Shown here in pieces: positions 17,438 through 26,084 of a stretch of DNA of 64,000 bases. The stretch is from an uncultured Actinomycetes bacterium. GTDB lineage: Bacteria; Actinomycetota; Actinomycetes; Nanopelagicales; Nanopelagicaceae. Under the pieces are notes generated by a model. It did no database searches, was not told the origin of the DNA, and saw only the letters and a program-made list of their open reading frames with translations. Every line of letters starts with the position of its first letter. The first letter of the stretch is position 1. Location: positions 1-64,000 of the forward strand of contig CAIQNN010000023.1 of the NCBI GenBank assembly GCA_903873185.1. The letters are read 5' to 3'. Position numbers and translations under genes: made by a program.

Positions 17438-17842
17438 TTAAGCCAGTAATTCCTCAATTAGCGCTTGTACCTTGGCTTTTATTTGATTGCGAATCTCGCG
17501 GACCTTTTCTAAATCTTGTCCGGCTGGATCTTCTAAAACCCAATCCTCATAACGCTTTCCCGGAAAGACTGGGCAAACGTCGCCGCAGCCCATTGTGATT
17601 ACGGCATCGGATTCTTGAACCGCTTCAGTGGTGAGAATCTTTGGCACGTTATTTGCGATATCGATACCTTCTTCAGCCATAACAGCGATCGCTACTGGAT
17701 TGATTTGATCCTTGGGTTCTGAACCTGCGGAGAGAACTTCAATCTTTCCTCCTGAAAGGGCGCGCATATAACCGGCAGCCATTTGGGAGCGCCCAGCATT
17801 GTGGACACAAACAAAGAGAACAGTGGGCTTGGAATCAGTCAT
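17438..17842 (-). CDS. arsC: Arsenate reductase, low-molecular-weight phosphatase type
   Basis: 134 residues. The start holds the phosphatase-like active-site loop CVHNAGRS (C-x5-R-S). The acid loop DPAG lies near residue 110, and two further cysteines (MGCGDVCPVF) fit the thioredoxin-linked ArsC disulfide cascade. It reduces arsenate to arsenite in the cytosol. The ATG has AGGAGTAA upstream and overlaps the end of the aquaporin gene by 8 bases, so the two are one operon. No arsR or arsB is next to it. Confidence 0.93.
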   Translation of the reverse strand: MTDSKPTVLFVCVHNAGRSQMAAGYMRALSGGKIEVLSAGSEPKDQINPVAIAVMAEEGIDIANNVPKILTTEAVQESDAVITMGCGDVCPVFPGKRYEDWVLEDPAGQDLEKVREIRNQIKAKVQALIEELLA

Positions 17843-18491
17843 TAGTTACTCCTAAAGCTAAGAGAGTGCCGACGCCGGCACCAATCAATTGGGCCAAAAT
17901 AAAGGCTGGAACCGATGCAAGTGCGATGCCAGAAAAGGTATCGCTCCATGCCCGGGCAAAAGTAACGGCAGGGTTCGCGAATGAGGTGGAGGAGGTAAAG
18001 AAGTAGGCGGCACCTATCCAAAGCGGAATCAAAATGGGTGCGATTGCGCCGCGCTTTTGTTTCGTGAGCAATGTAATGATGAAAAGTAATCCGACCGTTG
18101 CAACAACTTCACCAAGAAAGAGGTTTACGCCATTTCGCTGATGATGTGAAGCATTGATTGCCGAGTGCTTGAACATTAAGTTAGCAATCACCGCACCAGA
18201 AACGCCACCGATAATTTGGGCTGCAATATAAAGCAGCGTCAAAGAAATGGTAAGCCGGTTGAATATACGTTCGACCAATGAGACGGCTGGATTAAAATGT
18301 GCCCCGCTGATTGGACCAAGTAAAGCGATCAAGATCCCAAGGGAAAAAACGGTAGCTAAGGCATTTATCAATAATTGGAGCCCGACATCTTTGGTGAGAT
18401 TGGTTGCCATGATTCCTGAGCCCACAACGGTCGCGACCAAGATCGCAGTGCCCAAGAATTCCGCCAGGACCTTTCGCCATTGAATTGGCAT
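17835..18491 (-). CDS. Aquaporin-family channel (AqpS-like, arsenite efflux candidate)
   Basis: 218 residues with six membrane helices and the two pore motifs of the MIP family: HFNPAVS in the first half and FANPAVTFARAWSDTF in the second. The gene overlaps arsC and precedes it. In Sinorhizobium meliloti an aquaglyceroporin (AqpS) takes the place of ArsB and lets arsenite leave down its gradient after ArsC reduction; this pair fits that scheme. The function call is inferred from the operon; general glycerol or water transport cannot be excluded. Confidence 0.87.
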   Translation of the reverse strand: MPIQWRKVLAEFLGTAILVATVVGSGIMATNLTKDVGLQLLINALATVFSLGILIALLGPISGAHFNPAVSLVERIFNRLTISLTLLYIAAQIIGGVSGAVIANLMFKHSAINASHHQRNGVNLFLGEVVATVGLLFIITLLTKQKRGAIAPILIPLWIGAAYFFTSSTSFANPAVTFARAWSDTFSGIALASVPAFILAQLIGAGVGTLLALGVTND

Positions 18492-18547
18492 CAGAAGCTG
18501 CTCTCCAATCTAATTAATTCGATGGGAGAGTATCAGGCGTTAGTGAA

Positions 18548-19066
18548 CTAAAGGTGTCGAACGTAGCGAACCTCGATAAGGTCGAAGTTCCCGCGATGCT
18601 CACTTTTCACGTGGCCATCAGCATGCCAACCTCGAGTCTCGTACCAAAGGCGAGAGGAGCTGTTTTCGGCCAAGACCCAAAGCGCAACGCTGGTGAAGCC
18701 CGAGCCCTTAAGGAAGGCCATGGCTTGATTTAGTAGTTGAGTTCCAATTCCAAATCCTTGCTTATCTTGGTCCACATAAATTGCGTAAATCTCACCTTGA
18801 TTTTCTGGGGAGTCGCCGTCTCTACTGGCGCCAACATCGATGAATCCAATTACGGTGCCTGCGATCTCGGCCACCAAGGTATGGGTGGCAGAGGTCTCTG
18901 CCTCTAACTTCTTCTTCCAAGTCTCTTCCCGTTGTGGGACAGAGAGTGATTGCAAGTATGAGTCCGGAATCAAACCTAAGTAGGAATTTTGCCAAGTCTC
19001 AACATGGACCAGCGCGATTTGTTGAGCATCATCTAATTGAGCTTGCCTGACCAAGAGATCTTCCAT
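18548..19066 (-). CDS. GNAT N-acetyltransferase
   Basis: About 172 residues from the ATG at 19066 (MEDLLVRQAQ), which places the first beta strand at the usual position; an upstream ATG at 19096 is an alternative. It carries VHVETWQNSYLGLIPDSYL near the N-terminus and the acetyl-CoA loop DKQGFGIGTQLL. The tail RLWYETRGW is typical of motif B. Small-molecule or protein substrate unknown. Divergent from the alcohol dehydrogenase gene. Confidence 0.88.
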   Translation of the reverse strand: MEDLLVRQAQLDDAQQIALVHVETWQNSYLGLIPDSYLQSLSVPQREETWKKKLEAETSATHTLVAEIAGTVIGFIDVGASRDGDSPENQGEIYAIYVDQDKQGFGIGTQLLNQAMAFLKGSGFTSVALWVLAENSSSRLWYETRGWHADGHVKSEHRGNFDLIEVRYVRHL

Positions 19067-19152
19067 GACGAAATTATTAACCCAAACGATGCGCAATTTA
19101 TGGAAATCAGAAAGACATAAGGGCTAGCCCCAAAGGTAGGTACGATCAGAGA

Positions 19153-20187
19153 ATGAAGGCCATATATTTTGAAACTTTTGGCGGCGAATTGTCGTTAACG
19201 GAGTTGCCAATTCCAAAGGCCGAAGGCAAAAGTGTGGTTATCCAGGTAATGGCTACTGGACTTTGTCGAAGCGATTGGCATGCCTGGGTTGGCCACGATG
19301 ACGATATTCAATTGCCCCACGTACCAGGCCACGAGTTCGCTGGGGTAATTTCGGCAGTCGGATCGGAAGTCAAGAACTTTTCAGTTGGCGACCGCGTCAC
19401 AGTTCCCTTCGTGTGTGGGTGCGGTGAGTGTGAGTTTTGTTTAAGCGCAAATGCGCAGGTTTGCCCAACCCAGAGCCAGCCTGGCTTTACACATTTTGGC
19501 TCCTTTGCCGAATATGTGGCGATTAAGAACGCCGACTTTAATTTGATTCGGTTGCCAGTCGAACTCACTTTCGAAAGTGCCGCCAGTTTGGGTTGTCGTT
19601 TCGCTACTGCTTTTCGTGGCTTAACGGCACGAGCAAAAGCAGAACCTGGTGAAGTTGTGGCCATATTTGGCTGCGGTGGTGTGGGACTTTCCGCGGTAAT
19701 GATTGCGAAGGCGCTTGGTGCCAAGGTGATTGCGATCGATATCTCCGAAAGCGCGCTCGCAAAGGCCCAAGAGCTAGGAGCGGATTTCGTAATTAATAGC
19801 GCTGAAGTATCAGTTGCAGATCGAATTAGTGAACTAACTGCTGGCGGTGCACATGTTTCAGTGGATGCACTGGGATCGCAAGCAACGGCCAGCGCTGCCA
19901 TTCTTTCCCTCCGCCGACGCGGTCGACATCTGCAACTAGGGTTACTTCCATCGGAATCTGGCACGACTAAACTTCCAATGGCGCGGGCAATTGCTTATGA
20001 ACTCGATTTGCTGGGAAGTCATGGAATGGCTGCAGTTGACTATCCGAAATTGCTGGAACTGGTTTCTGCGGGTTTGCTTCAGCCAGAATTATTGGTTGAT
20101 TCGGTAATTTCGTTGACCGAAGGCGTTGCGGCGCTTAGTAGTTTCGCAGCAAAGCGCAGCCCGGGTATGACAATCATTAAGCCTTAG
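19153..20187 (+). CDS. Zinc-dependent alcohol dehydrogenase
   Basis: 344 residues, medium-chain dehydrogenase family. Catalytic zinc ligands are in GLCRSDWHAW (Cys) and PGHEFAG (His, Glu). The structural zinc site is the four-cysteine block CGCGECEFCLSANAQVC. The NAD-binding loop GCGGVGLSAV is in the middle. It oxidises alcohols or reduces aldehydes with NAD(P); the substrate is not shown. The last 11 bases overlap the convergent esterase gene. Confidence 0.92.
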   Translation: MKAIYFETFGGELSLTELPIPKAEGKSVVIQVMATGLCRSDWHAWVGHDDDIQLPHVPGHEFAGVISAVGSEVKNFSVGDRVTVPFVCGCGECEFCLSANAQVCPTQSQPGFTHFGSFAEYVAIKNADFNLIRLPVELTFESAASLGCRFATAFRGLTARAKAEPGEVVAIFGCGGVGLSAVMIAKALGAKVIAIDISESALAKAQELGADFVINSAEVSVADRISELTAGGAHVSVDALGSQATASAAILSLRRRGRHLQLGLLPSESGTTKLPMARAIAYELDLLGSHGMAAVDYPKLLELVSAGLLQPELLVDSVISLTEGVAALSSFAAKRSPGMTIIKP

Positions 20188-21070
20188 ATTGCGCTAACAA
20201 GAAATCAAAAATCCGGGCAGCAAAGGTTGGCGATAATTGTGGAACATGTTCGCCACCTGCGATGCTCCAATACTGAAGATTGAAATGTGCCGGGCAACTG
20301 AACTTATAAATCGAAGTCTCAGGACCGGCGATACCGCTTTCTAGATCCATTTTCCCGGAGACTTTAGGCAAGCCGGCGGTTGGCTTACAGCGATCAACTT
20401 TGGCCCAGAAGGTGAGATTGGATTGAACGCTGGCGTATGGACTGGTGTGACCCGGTGCTAAATCGCCACCTGCGGGAAGAATGGTGGTGTCATTAGTGCC
20501 ATGAATATGCAAAATACTTATTGGATGTTTTGCCGGGCAAGTGGATCGGTCTACTGACAAAGAGCCAGCGAAACTTACAATGGCTGCGATAGTTGAAGCT
20601 TGATCACAAGCCAACTTATAGGCCATGAAACCGCCATTCGAGTGGCCAATAACGTAAATTCGTTTTCGATCCACCGGGTACTTCTTTGCAACTTGATCAA
20701 TTAAACCCGTCAGATACTTTTCGTCATCCACTGTTGAAGAGAAGAAATTGCAGCATGAATTTCCAGCATTCCAGAAGCGATTTCCCGAGGCATCACTCGA
20801 TCCATCTGGCAACAAATATATAACGCCACGTTTGCTAGCTTCGGACTTCATCTTTACATAGGCCTCTTGTTGCGCACCGGAACTGGTGTAGCCGTGCAGC
20901 GAAATTAGCAGCGGGCTTGGGCTAACAATTTGGGCCGGTAAATAAACTGTGACGGGCCGGTCGCCACCAACTACAAAACTGGTGGGAGCGCCGGCTTGAA
21001 CTGGCGCAGCAAGCCCAACGGTTGATCCGATAACGAGCACTGCCGAAAGGAGAAATTTGCCAATCTTCAT
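20177..21070 (-). CDS. Secreted PHB-depolymerase-like / LpqC-type esterase
   Basis: 297 residues with a signal peptide (1-27, ending VQAGA). The alpha/beta-hydrolase features are LISLHGYTSSG (oxyanion region), the nucleophile elbow GHSNGGFMA, an Asp in HIHGTNDTT and a His in GGEHVPQL. A cysteine pair lies in NSCCNFF, as in many polyhydroxybutyrate depolymerase-family (LpqC) proteins. It probably acts on an extracellular ester such as a feruloyl or polyester substrate. The gene overlaps the convergent alcohol dehydrogenase gene by 11 bases. Confidence 0.87.
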   Translation of the reverse strand: MKIGKFLLSAVLVIGSTVGLAAPVQAGAPTSFVVGGDRPVTVYLPAQIVSPSPLLISLHGYTSSGAQQEAYVKMKSEASKRGVIYLLPDGSSDASGNRFWNAGNSCCNFFSSTVDDEKYLTGLIDQVAKKYPVDRKRIYVIGHSNGGFMAYKLACDQASTIAAIVSFAGSLSVDRSTCPAKHPISILHIHGTNDTTILPAGGDLAPGHTSPYASVQSNLTFWAKVDRCKPTAGLPKVSGKMDLESGIAGPETSIYKFSCPAHFNLQYWSIAGGEHVPQLSPTFAARIFDFLLAQSKA

Positions 21071-21101
21071 TGCCTGAGATTACCGCGCAGGCGACGCTAT
21101 T

Positions 21102-21728
21102 TCAGGCGATAAGTTTTTCGATTTTTTCCGCTGGCGAAGTGGCGAAGAAAAGGGATTCAAGGACTAAATCAACAACTTGATGCCAGGCATCAAGATCGAC
21201 TTGAATTAGGGACACCTCATCAAAGAGTCGCCCCATTAACATTCCTTGTACCAGTAGCGCTACCGCCCGCGGATTTAGCTCTGGCTTTCCCCATCCGCGA
21301 CGAGCACATTCTTCAAATAGTAAAACCCAGCGTTGTGTTAGTCGCTCCTGCTCAAATCGCATTTCCTTCTTTAACCGCTCAGAATGGAGAGATCTGCAAA
21401 GTGGATCTAACTGATTGAAAAGTTCAACTTTAGACTTTCCTTCATCCGTGGATCGAATCAGGATTCGAAAATCTTTTTTTATTTCCTCTTCGCTCTGAAC
21501 TTGACCCAAGATCTTGGTTAACTGAGTGATCTTATTATCGACAGTCTCGCAAAAAAGTTTGAGTTGAGCTGTTTCAACAAGTTCAGAAAAGTCTTCAAAG
21601 TGGTGGTAGAGCGACCCTTTTGATATCCCGGAGACCGTTAGTACCTGGTCTATTTTAATTTCTAAGCCGGGTTTTTCGCTCAACAAACTCGCGGTGTAAG
21701 AAATTAGCCGTTCCTTTGTTGAATGCAA
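21102..21728 (-). CDS. TetR-family regulator
   Basis: 208 residues; helix-turn-helix ISKGSLYHHFEDFSELVETAQ-type block near residues 33-53, clearly related to the two TetR-GNAT fusions, but with no acetyltransferase half. The start is a TTG at 21728: an in-frame TAA sits directly upstream, so no earlier start exists. The C-terminal half repeats the pattern LTQRWVLLFEECARRGW and a conserved VQGMLMGRLFDE segment seen in the fusions. Target unknown; uppP upstream and its own gene are candidates. Confidence 0.87.
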   Translation of the reverse strand: MHSTKERLISYTASLLSEKPGLEIKIDQVLTVSGISKGSLYHHFEDFSELVETAQLKLFCETVDNKITQLTKILGQVQSEEEIKKDFRILIRSTDEGKSKVELFNQLDPLCRSLHSERLKKEMRFEQERLTQRWVLLFEECARRGWGKPELNPRAVALLVQGMLMGRLFDEVSLIQVDLDAWHQVVDLVLESLFFATSPAEKIEKLIA

Positions 21729-21789
21729 TTAAGAGCCGCCGTATTTCATAGAGGAAGAAACTAAAAACAACTTAACTCATACGAAATGG

Positions 21790-21802
21790 TTGGCTACGCC
21801 AA
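21790..21802. promoter_or_regulatory. Short inverted repeat upstream of the tetR gene
   Basis: TTGGC-TAC-GCCAA, about 60-75 bases upstream of the TetR start on the minus strand. A further TTGGC copy follows 6 bases later, so alternative pairings exist. It could be an operator; evidence is only the symmetry. Confidence 0.25.
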
Positions 21803-21858
21803 TTCCTGTTGGCAAGCAGTTATTTAGATGTGTTTTTGCTTTGAGTATTTAAGTTAAA

Positions 21859-21872
21859 TGGGGTTAACCCCA
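21859..21872 (-). terminator. GC palindrome after uppP
   Basis: Perfect 14-bp palindrome TGGGGTTAACCCCA, 9-22 bases downstream of the uppP stop. On the minus strand it is followed by the T-rich TTTAACTTAAAT. It fits a short terminator; an operator role is also possible. Confidence 0.4.
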
Positions 21873-21880
21873 ACTATTAC

Positions 21881-22765
21881 CTAATTAAATAGCCCAAATT
21901 TCAAAAGCGATGCGCCGCCGATTATTAAGCAGTAAATTGCAAATGGATACAAGGTGTTGGTCTTAAACCATTTAACTAAGAATTTGATAGCAACAAAAGT
22001 TCCGATAAAGGCAACCACGGCGGCAACAATTATTGGTCCAACCATGCCATGAAGATCGCTGCTGGCTAACTTTGGAAGTTTTGTTATTGAGGCACCGAGA
22101 ATTACTGGAAAGGCTAAGAGAAAGGCGAAGTCAGAAGCGACCGAGCGAGAGAGTCCTCGGATCAAACCAAAACTCATGGTGATTCCAAACCGGCTGATAC
22201 CTGCGAAGAGCGCGGCACTTTGACCAACACCAACTACGAAAGCCTGACCCACAGAAACGCGTTCTGCAATGGCAACATCGGGATCTACATAAGTGCCGTG
22301 TGAACGACTGAGGCGTTCAGCTCCTATAAGAATGAAACCATTTAGTAGTAGAAAGGAAGCGGCAGCTAATGGTTTTCCGAAGAGTGTTTGAAAGTAATCG
22401 CCGAATAAATAGCCCAATAGCGCAACTGGAACAGTAGCTACCAAAATTAGCCAAAGAACTCGAAAGCCAGTTTTAGTGAAATCTCTTCGAATCAAGCCCT
22501 GAATAAATGCCGCTAATAGCCGAAGCCAGCGCTTCCAAAAAACTAAAAAGAGTGCGATGGCGCTTGCAAGGTGAAGAGCGATGGTTACCAAGAAATAGCG
22601 ATCGCTGGAAGCAAATACCCGCCACGAACCGCCCACCCAAGCCGGCATTAAGACCGCATGCCCAAGGCTTGAAACTGGAAAAAGTTCAGTTACACCCTGA
22701 ATCAATCCGGTAAAGATCGCTTGCACGTAGGAAAAGTGAAGTGGCACAAATACGGCACTAGTCAT
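21881..22765 (-). CDS. uppP: Undecaprenyl-diphosphatase
   Basis: 294 residues, about eight membrane helices. Family signatures are the N-terminal QGVTELFPVSSLGH (catalytic Glu region) and the internal-repeat block GISRFGITMSFGLIRG (Ser/Arg region). UppP removes a phosphate from undecaprenyl diphosphate to recycle the lipid carrier for peptidoglycan and other envelope polymers, and raises bacitracin tolerance when abundant. No ribosome site is obvious before the ATG. It sits just upstream of the stand-alone tetR on the same strand. Confidence 0.9.
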   Translation of the reverse strand: MTSAVFVPLHFSYVQAIFTGLIQGVTELFPVSSLGHAVLMPAWVGGSWRVFASSDRYFLVTIALHLASAIALFLVFWKRWLRLLAAFIQGLIRRDFTKTGFRVLWLILVATVPVALLGYLFGDYFQTLFGKPLAAASFLLLNGFILIGAERLSRSHGTYVDPDVAIAERVSVGQAFVVGVGQSAALFAGISRFGITMSFGLIRGLSRSVASDFAFLLAFPVILGASITKLPKLASSDLHGMVGPIIVAAVVAFIGTFVAIKFLVKWFKTNTLYPFAIYCLIIGGASLLKFGLFN

Positions 22766-22869
22766 GGTGGAAGGTTAACAGTGCTGTGCTAATTCACAGC
22801 CAAAAATACTTCCCTTTCAAGCCCCGGAGAGCATAATAAAGAGACAACTTGAGGGAGAGGTTTTAGATC

Positions 22870-23142
22870 ATGTGGGGAAATCAAGACGGTTTCGATCGCG
22901 GACAAAATGGCCTGCTATTGGCGGGAATGATGATTTTTTGGGTTGCTGTAATTGTTGTCGCAATCTGGCTGGTAATTCGTTTAACTGAGCGCCGACCAAG
23001 CCATCACATAGGTCATAGCGGCGGACATTTTGAAGCGGTAGCTAGAGGTGAAGCGCCGAAAGATATTTTGGATCGCAGATTGGCTTTGGGCGAAATTGAT
23101 GCTGAGCAATATTCGATCACAAGGAAATTGTTAGAGAGTTAA
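22870..23142 (+). CDS. Small membrane protein with SHOCT-like C-terminus
   Basis: 90 residues: one membrane helix (about 16-41), a His-rich linker (SHHIGHSGGH), then a SHOCT-type motif (ILDRRLALGEIDAEQY). A GAGG ribosome site precedes the ATG. SHOCT motifs occur as short oligomerisation or membrane-targeting tails; no enzymatic function is expected. Confidence 0.8.
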   Translation: MWGNQDGFDRGQNGLLLAGMMIFWVAVIVVAIWLVIRLTERRPSHHIGHSGGHFEAVARGEAPKDILDRRLALGEIDAEQYSITRKLLES

Positions 23143-23149
23143 ACGGATT

Positions 23150-23731
23150 CTATAAAGTTGGCTCGGCGATCGCTAAACTCTTGCTCTGTTTGTATTGAAT
23201 CAAGACCGAACCATCGGCAAGAAGGCGATAACCGTTGGTTACCCCGACCGGTAAGTTTGCGGTGCTGAAGTTATTTAAGTTGCTCCAACGTATCCCCCGA
23301 GCGCTTCCTCGAACTGACGGTGAAATATTTTGGCGACCGAAATGAATTGAGTCTAAATCTCCCAAATTGATTTTATTGAGAGTTGTCATATCAATTCCAG
23401 TAAGCATTAGCGAAACTAATTCTTGCTTGCCACCTGGAAGTGTTACTCGAGAAAGATGCTCGATTCGAATGGCATGATCATGCTTACTTGAAGGTAAGCC
23501 AATTCTTACCGTCATCATCTCGCCAGTTGGCGAAGACAGCCAGGTTTGAAGGCTTTGGTAAGAGTTGCTGTCAGTTTGAAAGACCGAGAGAGAAGAAGAG
23601 TTTGGCGTTGAAATATTAAGTGGCGCGGGTGGGATTTGACCGGCGCTAGCGGAGGTTGCGAAAGAACTTCCGATCAATAGCGCGGTGACCATGGCGCAGA
23701 TCGCCCATAACTTCGTCCCCATTGATCCCAT
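23150..23731 (-). CDS. Uncharacterised secreted protein
   Basis: 193 residues with a clear signal peptide (about 1-31, ending SASAG). The mature part is rich in Ser/Thr and beta-prone stretches and has no cysteine or known motif. An in-frame ATG three codons downstream (23722) is an alternative start. The gene is convergent with the SHOCT gene, 7 bases apart. Function unknown. Confidence 0.7.
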   Translation of the reverse strand: MGSMGTKLWAICAMVTALLIGSSFATSASAGQIPPAPLNISTPNSSSLSVFQTDSNSYQSLQTWLSSPTGEMMTVRIGLPSSKHDHAIRIEHLSRVTLPGGKQELVSLMLTGIDMTTLNKINLGDLDSIHFGRQNISPSVRGSARGIRWSNLNNFSTANLPVGVTNGYRLLADGSVLIQYKQSKSLAIAEPTL

Positions 23732-23838
23732 TTGCGAATATTAAAACAATTTTCTAGTCCCAGTTACTGATTCAGTTGCGAGGATCCTTTTTTATGGGAT
23801 AGCACCTCGCTAAGTTCGCAACAACCTCTCAAAAAAAT

Positions 23839-23867
23839 CACGCCCTCCTAACTTAAAGGAGGGCGTG
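23839..23867 (-). terminator. Rho-independent terminator after the gdh/small-ORF unit
   Basis: A perfect 10-bp stem (CACGCCCTCC / GGAGGGCGTG) with a 9-base loop. On the minus strand it is followed by a seven-T run (complement of the A-run at 23831-23837). It lies about 40 bases after the stop of the 37-residue gene. Confidence 0.92.
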
Positions 23868-23905
23868 CGCTCAAATCAAAAATTGTTGCTTATGACGAAG
23901 ATCTC

Positions 23906-24019
23906 TTAATCTTTTCGCTTGCTATCTGATTTCTCTTGCTTCTTAACTCGCTTCTCTTTGAGTGAGAGCTTTGGTTCCTTCTTAGCATTTGCATTGCTCT
24001 TCTGTTCTTTATTAGCCAT
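23906..24019 (-). CDS. 37-residue highly basic peptide
   Basis: ATG at 24019 with a GAAAGGGA ribosome site about 7 bases upstream, TAA at 23906-23908, and a strong terminator after it, so it looks like a real small gene. About half of the residues are Lys, Arg or Glu (MANKEQKSNANAK...LSLKEKRVKK), with no membrane segment. It may bind nucleic acid or ribosomes, but no family is recognised. It lies 40 bases after glutamate dehydrogenase and may share its transcript. Confidence 0.65.
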   Translation of the reverse strand: MANKEQKSNANAKKEPKLSLKEKRVKKQEKSDSKRKD

Positions 24020-24059
24020 TTCATTCCCTTTCTTATTAGTCCCTATTAATCACAATGGA

Positions 24060-25298
24060 TCAAGGATATAGACCTCGTAGACGATGCGCTTCGGCAACTC
24101 GGCCGACGCCGAGCATGTGGGCAGCTTCGCGCCAGGTAACTTTGCGAGAGGTCGCGGTCTCTTCGACTTCTCTAAATGCCCGCATCATGATCTGATTCAG
24201 GTTTACCTTAACTTCATCGGCATCCCAGAAGTAGTTTTGCTTATCTTGGACCCATTCAAAGTAAGAAACTATGACACCACCGGAGTTTGCCAAGATATCT
24301 GGAACGACAAGTACCCCTTTGTCGTTCAGAACCGCATCACCTTCGGGCGTCGTTGGGGCGTTGGCACCCTCGACCACGACTTTGGCGCGAATCCCTGGAG
24401 CAGAGTGCCCAGTAATGGCATCAGCGAGCGCCGCCGGGATCAAGACATCGACATCCAGGTGAAGAAGTTCCTCGTTGGTCATTCGTTCGGTGCCTGGAGC
24501 GTCCAAATTATTGTGGGTTAAGAAATGATCCCAAAGCTCTTTAATGGAGGCAAAACCCGTAACGCCGCCGTGAACGTCGCTGACCGCCACAATCTTTAGC
24601 CCCATATTTTCCAGCGCGACCGCCGCCCAGTAGCCAACTTTGCCGAAACCTTGGATTGCAACCGTTGCACCCAATGGATTGATATTGCGAGCCAAGAGCG
24701 CTTCGCGGGTCGAAATTGCAACGCCATCGCCAGTTGCTGAAGTTCTACCCAACGAGCCACCGAGAACAATGGGCTTACCGGTTACTACGCCAGGCACTGA
24801 AAATCCCGCGTTAACCGAGTAGGTATCCATCATCCACGCCATATTTTTTTCATCGGTTCCAACATCAGGCGCCGGGATATCACGGTCGGGTCCGATGATT
24901 GGCAAAATTTCTGAGGTGTAGCGTCTGGTTAATCTTTCATTTTCAACGAGCGAAAGCGTTGCTGGGTCAACTGCAATTCCACCTTTGGCCCCGCCGTATG
25001 GCAAATTGGTTAGCGCGCATTTCCATGTCATCAACATTGCAAGCGCAATGGTCTCTTCCATGTTGATATCTGGGTGGAAGCGAACTCCGCCTTTGGATGG
25101 ACCGCGAGTAGTTGAGTACTGGACCCTAAAGCCCTTGTACATTTCAACGTTTCCATTATCGCGCCGCAGTGGTACCGCTACTTCAAGTACTCGTCTTGGG
25201 GTGGAAAGGGTTTGCCATTCATTCTCCGAAAGGCCTAATTTCGTAACGGCGGTTCGTAATTGAGAAAGGGCGGTATCTAGTGCTGACTCCGTTGTCAT
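24060..25298 (-). CDS. gdhA: Glutamate dehydrogenase (Glu/Leu/Phe/Val dehydrogenase family)
   Basis: 412 residues. N-terminal substrate domain with KGFRVQYSTTRGPSKGGVRFHP and the catalytic-Lys block LPYGGAKGGI; Rossmann domain with VAIQGFGKVGY, followed by an Asp (VSDVHGG) that suggests NAD preference. The tail includes NSGGVIVSYFEWVQ. It interconverts glutamate and 2-oxoglutarate plus ammonia. It lies 47 bases downstream of the liv transporter genes on the same strand. A catabolic role on imported amino acids is a reasonable inference. Confidence 0.92.
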   Translation of the reverse strand: MTTESALDTALSQLRTAVTKLGLSENEWQTLSTPRRVLEVAVPLRRDNGNVEMYKGFRVQYSTTRGPSKGGVRFHPDINMEETIALAMLMTWKCALTNLPYGGAKGGIAVDPATLSLVENERLTRRYTSEILPIIGPDRDIPAPDVGTDEKNMAWMMDTYSVNAGFSVPGVVTGKPIVLGGSLGRTSATGDGVAISTREALLARNINPLGATVAIQGFGKVGYWAAVALENMGLKIVAVSDVHGGVTGFASIKELWDHFLTHNNLDAPGTERMTNEELLHLDVDVLIPAALADAITGHSAPGIRAKVVVEGANAPTTPEGDAVLNDKGVLVVPDILANSGGVIVSYFEWVQDKQNYFWDADEVKVNLNQIMMRAFREVEETATSRKVTWREAAHMLGVGRVAEAHRLRGLYP

Positions 25299-25345
25299 GG
25301 TTCAAAGATACGACTAAAGGCTTGCTTAAGCCAATATGAGAAGGG

Positions 25346-26083
25346 TTACTTCGCGCTCGCGCCTAAGTAGAGTCGAGATACTTCTGGATCGGTAAGTAAT
25401 GATTGACCAGTGCCGACCAAAGCAACTTTTCCAGATTCTAAAACCGCTCCTTGATCAGAAACGGCTAGGCCAGAACGAGCATTTTGTTCAACCAAGAGAA
25501 TGGTGCGACCAGCGCTCGCCAATGAGCGAATACTTTCAAAGACCAACTTCCGCGACTTAGGATCAAGCCCGATTGATGGCTCATCCAACAAGATAATGGT
25601 GGGATCTAACATTAAAGAGCGGGCAATTTCTACCTGCTTCTGCTCGCCACCGGAAAGTGAGCCAGCCATGGCGCTCTTTCGCTCCAAAATAATAGGAAAG
25701 AGTTCTGCGGCTAATTCAATTCTTTTGTTGATCAGCTTTTGATCCGAGATGATGAAAGCTCCCATCAAAACGTTCTCCCATACCGACATAGCTGGGAAGA
25801 GGCTGCGATCTTGGGGGACGTGAACTATTCCCTTAGATAAGCGTTGGCGAGAAGTGAGTGCCGAAATTTCTTCGCCATTAAAGCGCACTGCACCACTTTT
25901 AATACCCAATAAACCAGAAATAGTTTTAAGGACCGTGGACTTACCGGCGCCGTTGGGACCAATTAAACAGACGATCTGTCCCGCTTCAACTGTTAAGTCG
26001 ACGCCTTTAAGAACTAACCCAGCCCCATAACCAGCAGTTACATTTTCAAGCTGCAATAGTGATACGTGGTTATTAGTAGTCAT
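25346..26083 (-). CDS. livF: Branched-chain-type amino acid ABC transporter ATPase LivF
   Basis: 245 residues. Walker A GPNGAGKST, the signature LSGGEQKQVEIARSL and Walker B IILLDEPSIGLD are intact, with the switch His replaced by Gln in LLVEQN, as is usual for LivF. It is the last transporter gene of the livKHMGF operon and starts one base after livG ends. It powers uptake with LivG. The transported compound is uncertain. Confidence 0.93.
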   Translation of the reverse strand: MTTNNHVSLLQLENVTAGYGAGLVLKGVDLTVEAGQIVCLIGPNGAGKSTVLKTISGLLGIKSGAVRFNGEEISALTSRQRLSKGIVHVPQDRSLFPAMSVWENVLMGAFIISDQKLINKRIELAAELFPIILERKSAMAGSLSGGEQKQVEIARSLMLDPTIILLDEPSIGLDPKSRKLVFESIRSLASAGRTILLVEQNARSGLAVSDQGAVLESGKVALVGTGQSLLTDPEVSRLYLGASAK

Positions 26084-26084
26084 C

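Noticed and set aside
19121-19130. Palindrome GGGCTAGCCC, also at 37034-37043 with shared flanks
   Set aside because: A short shared motif of this length is expected by chance in 64 kb, and the two sites have unrelated neighbours.
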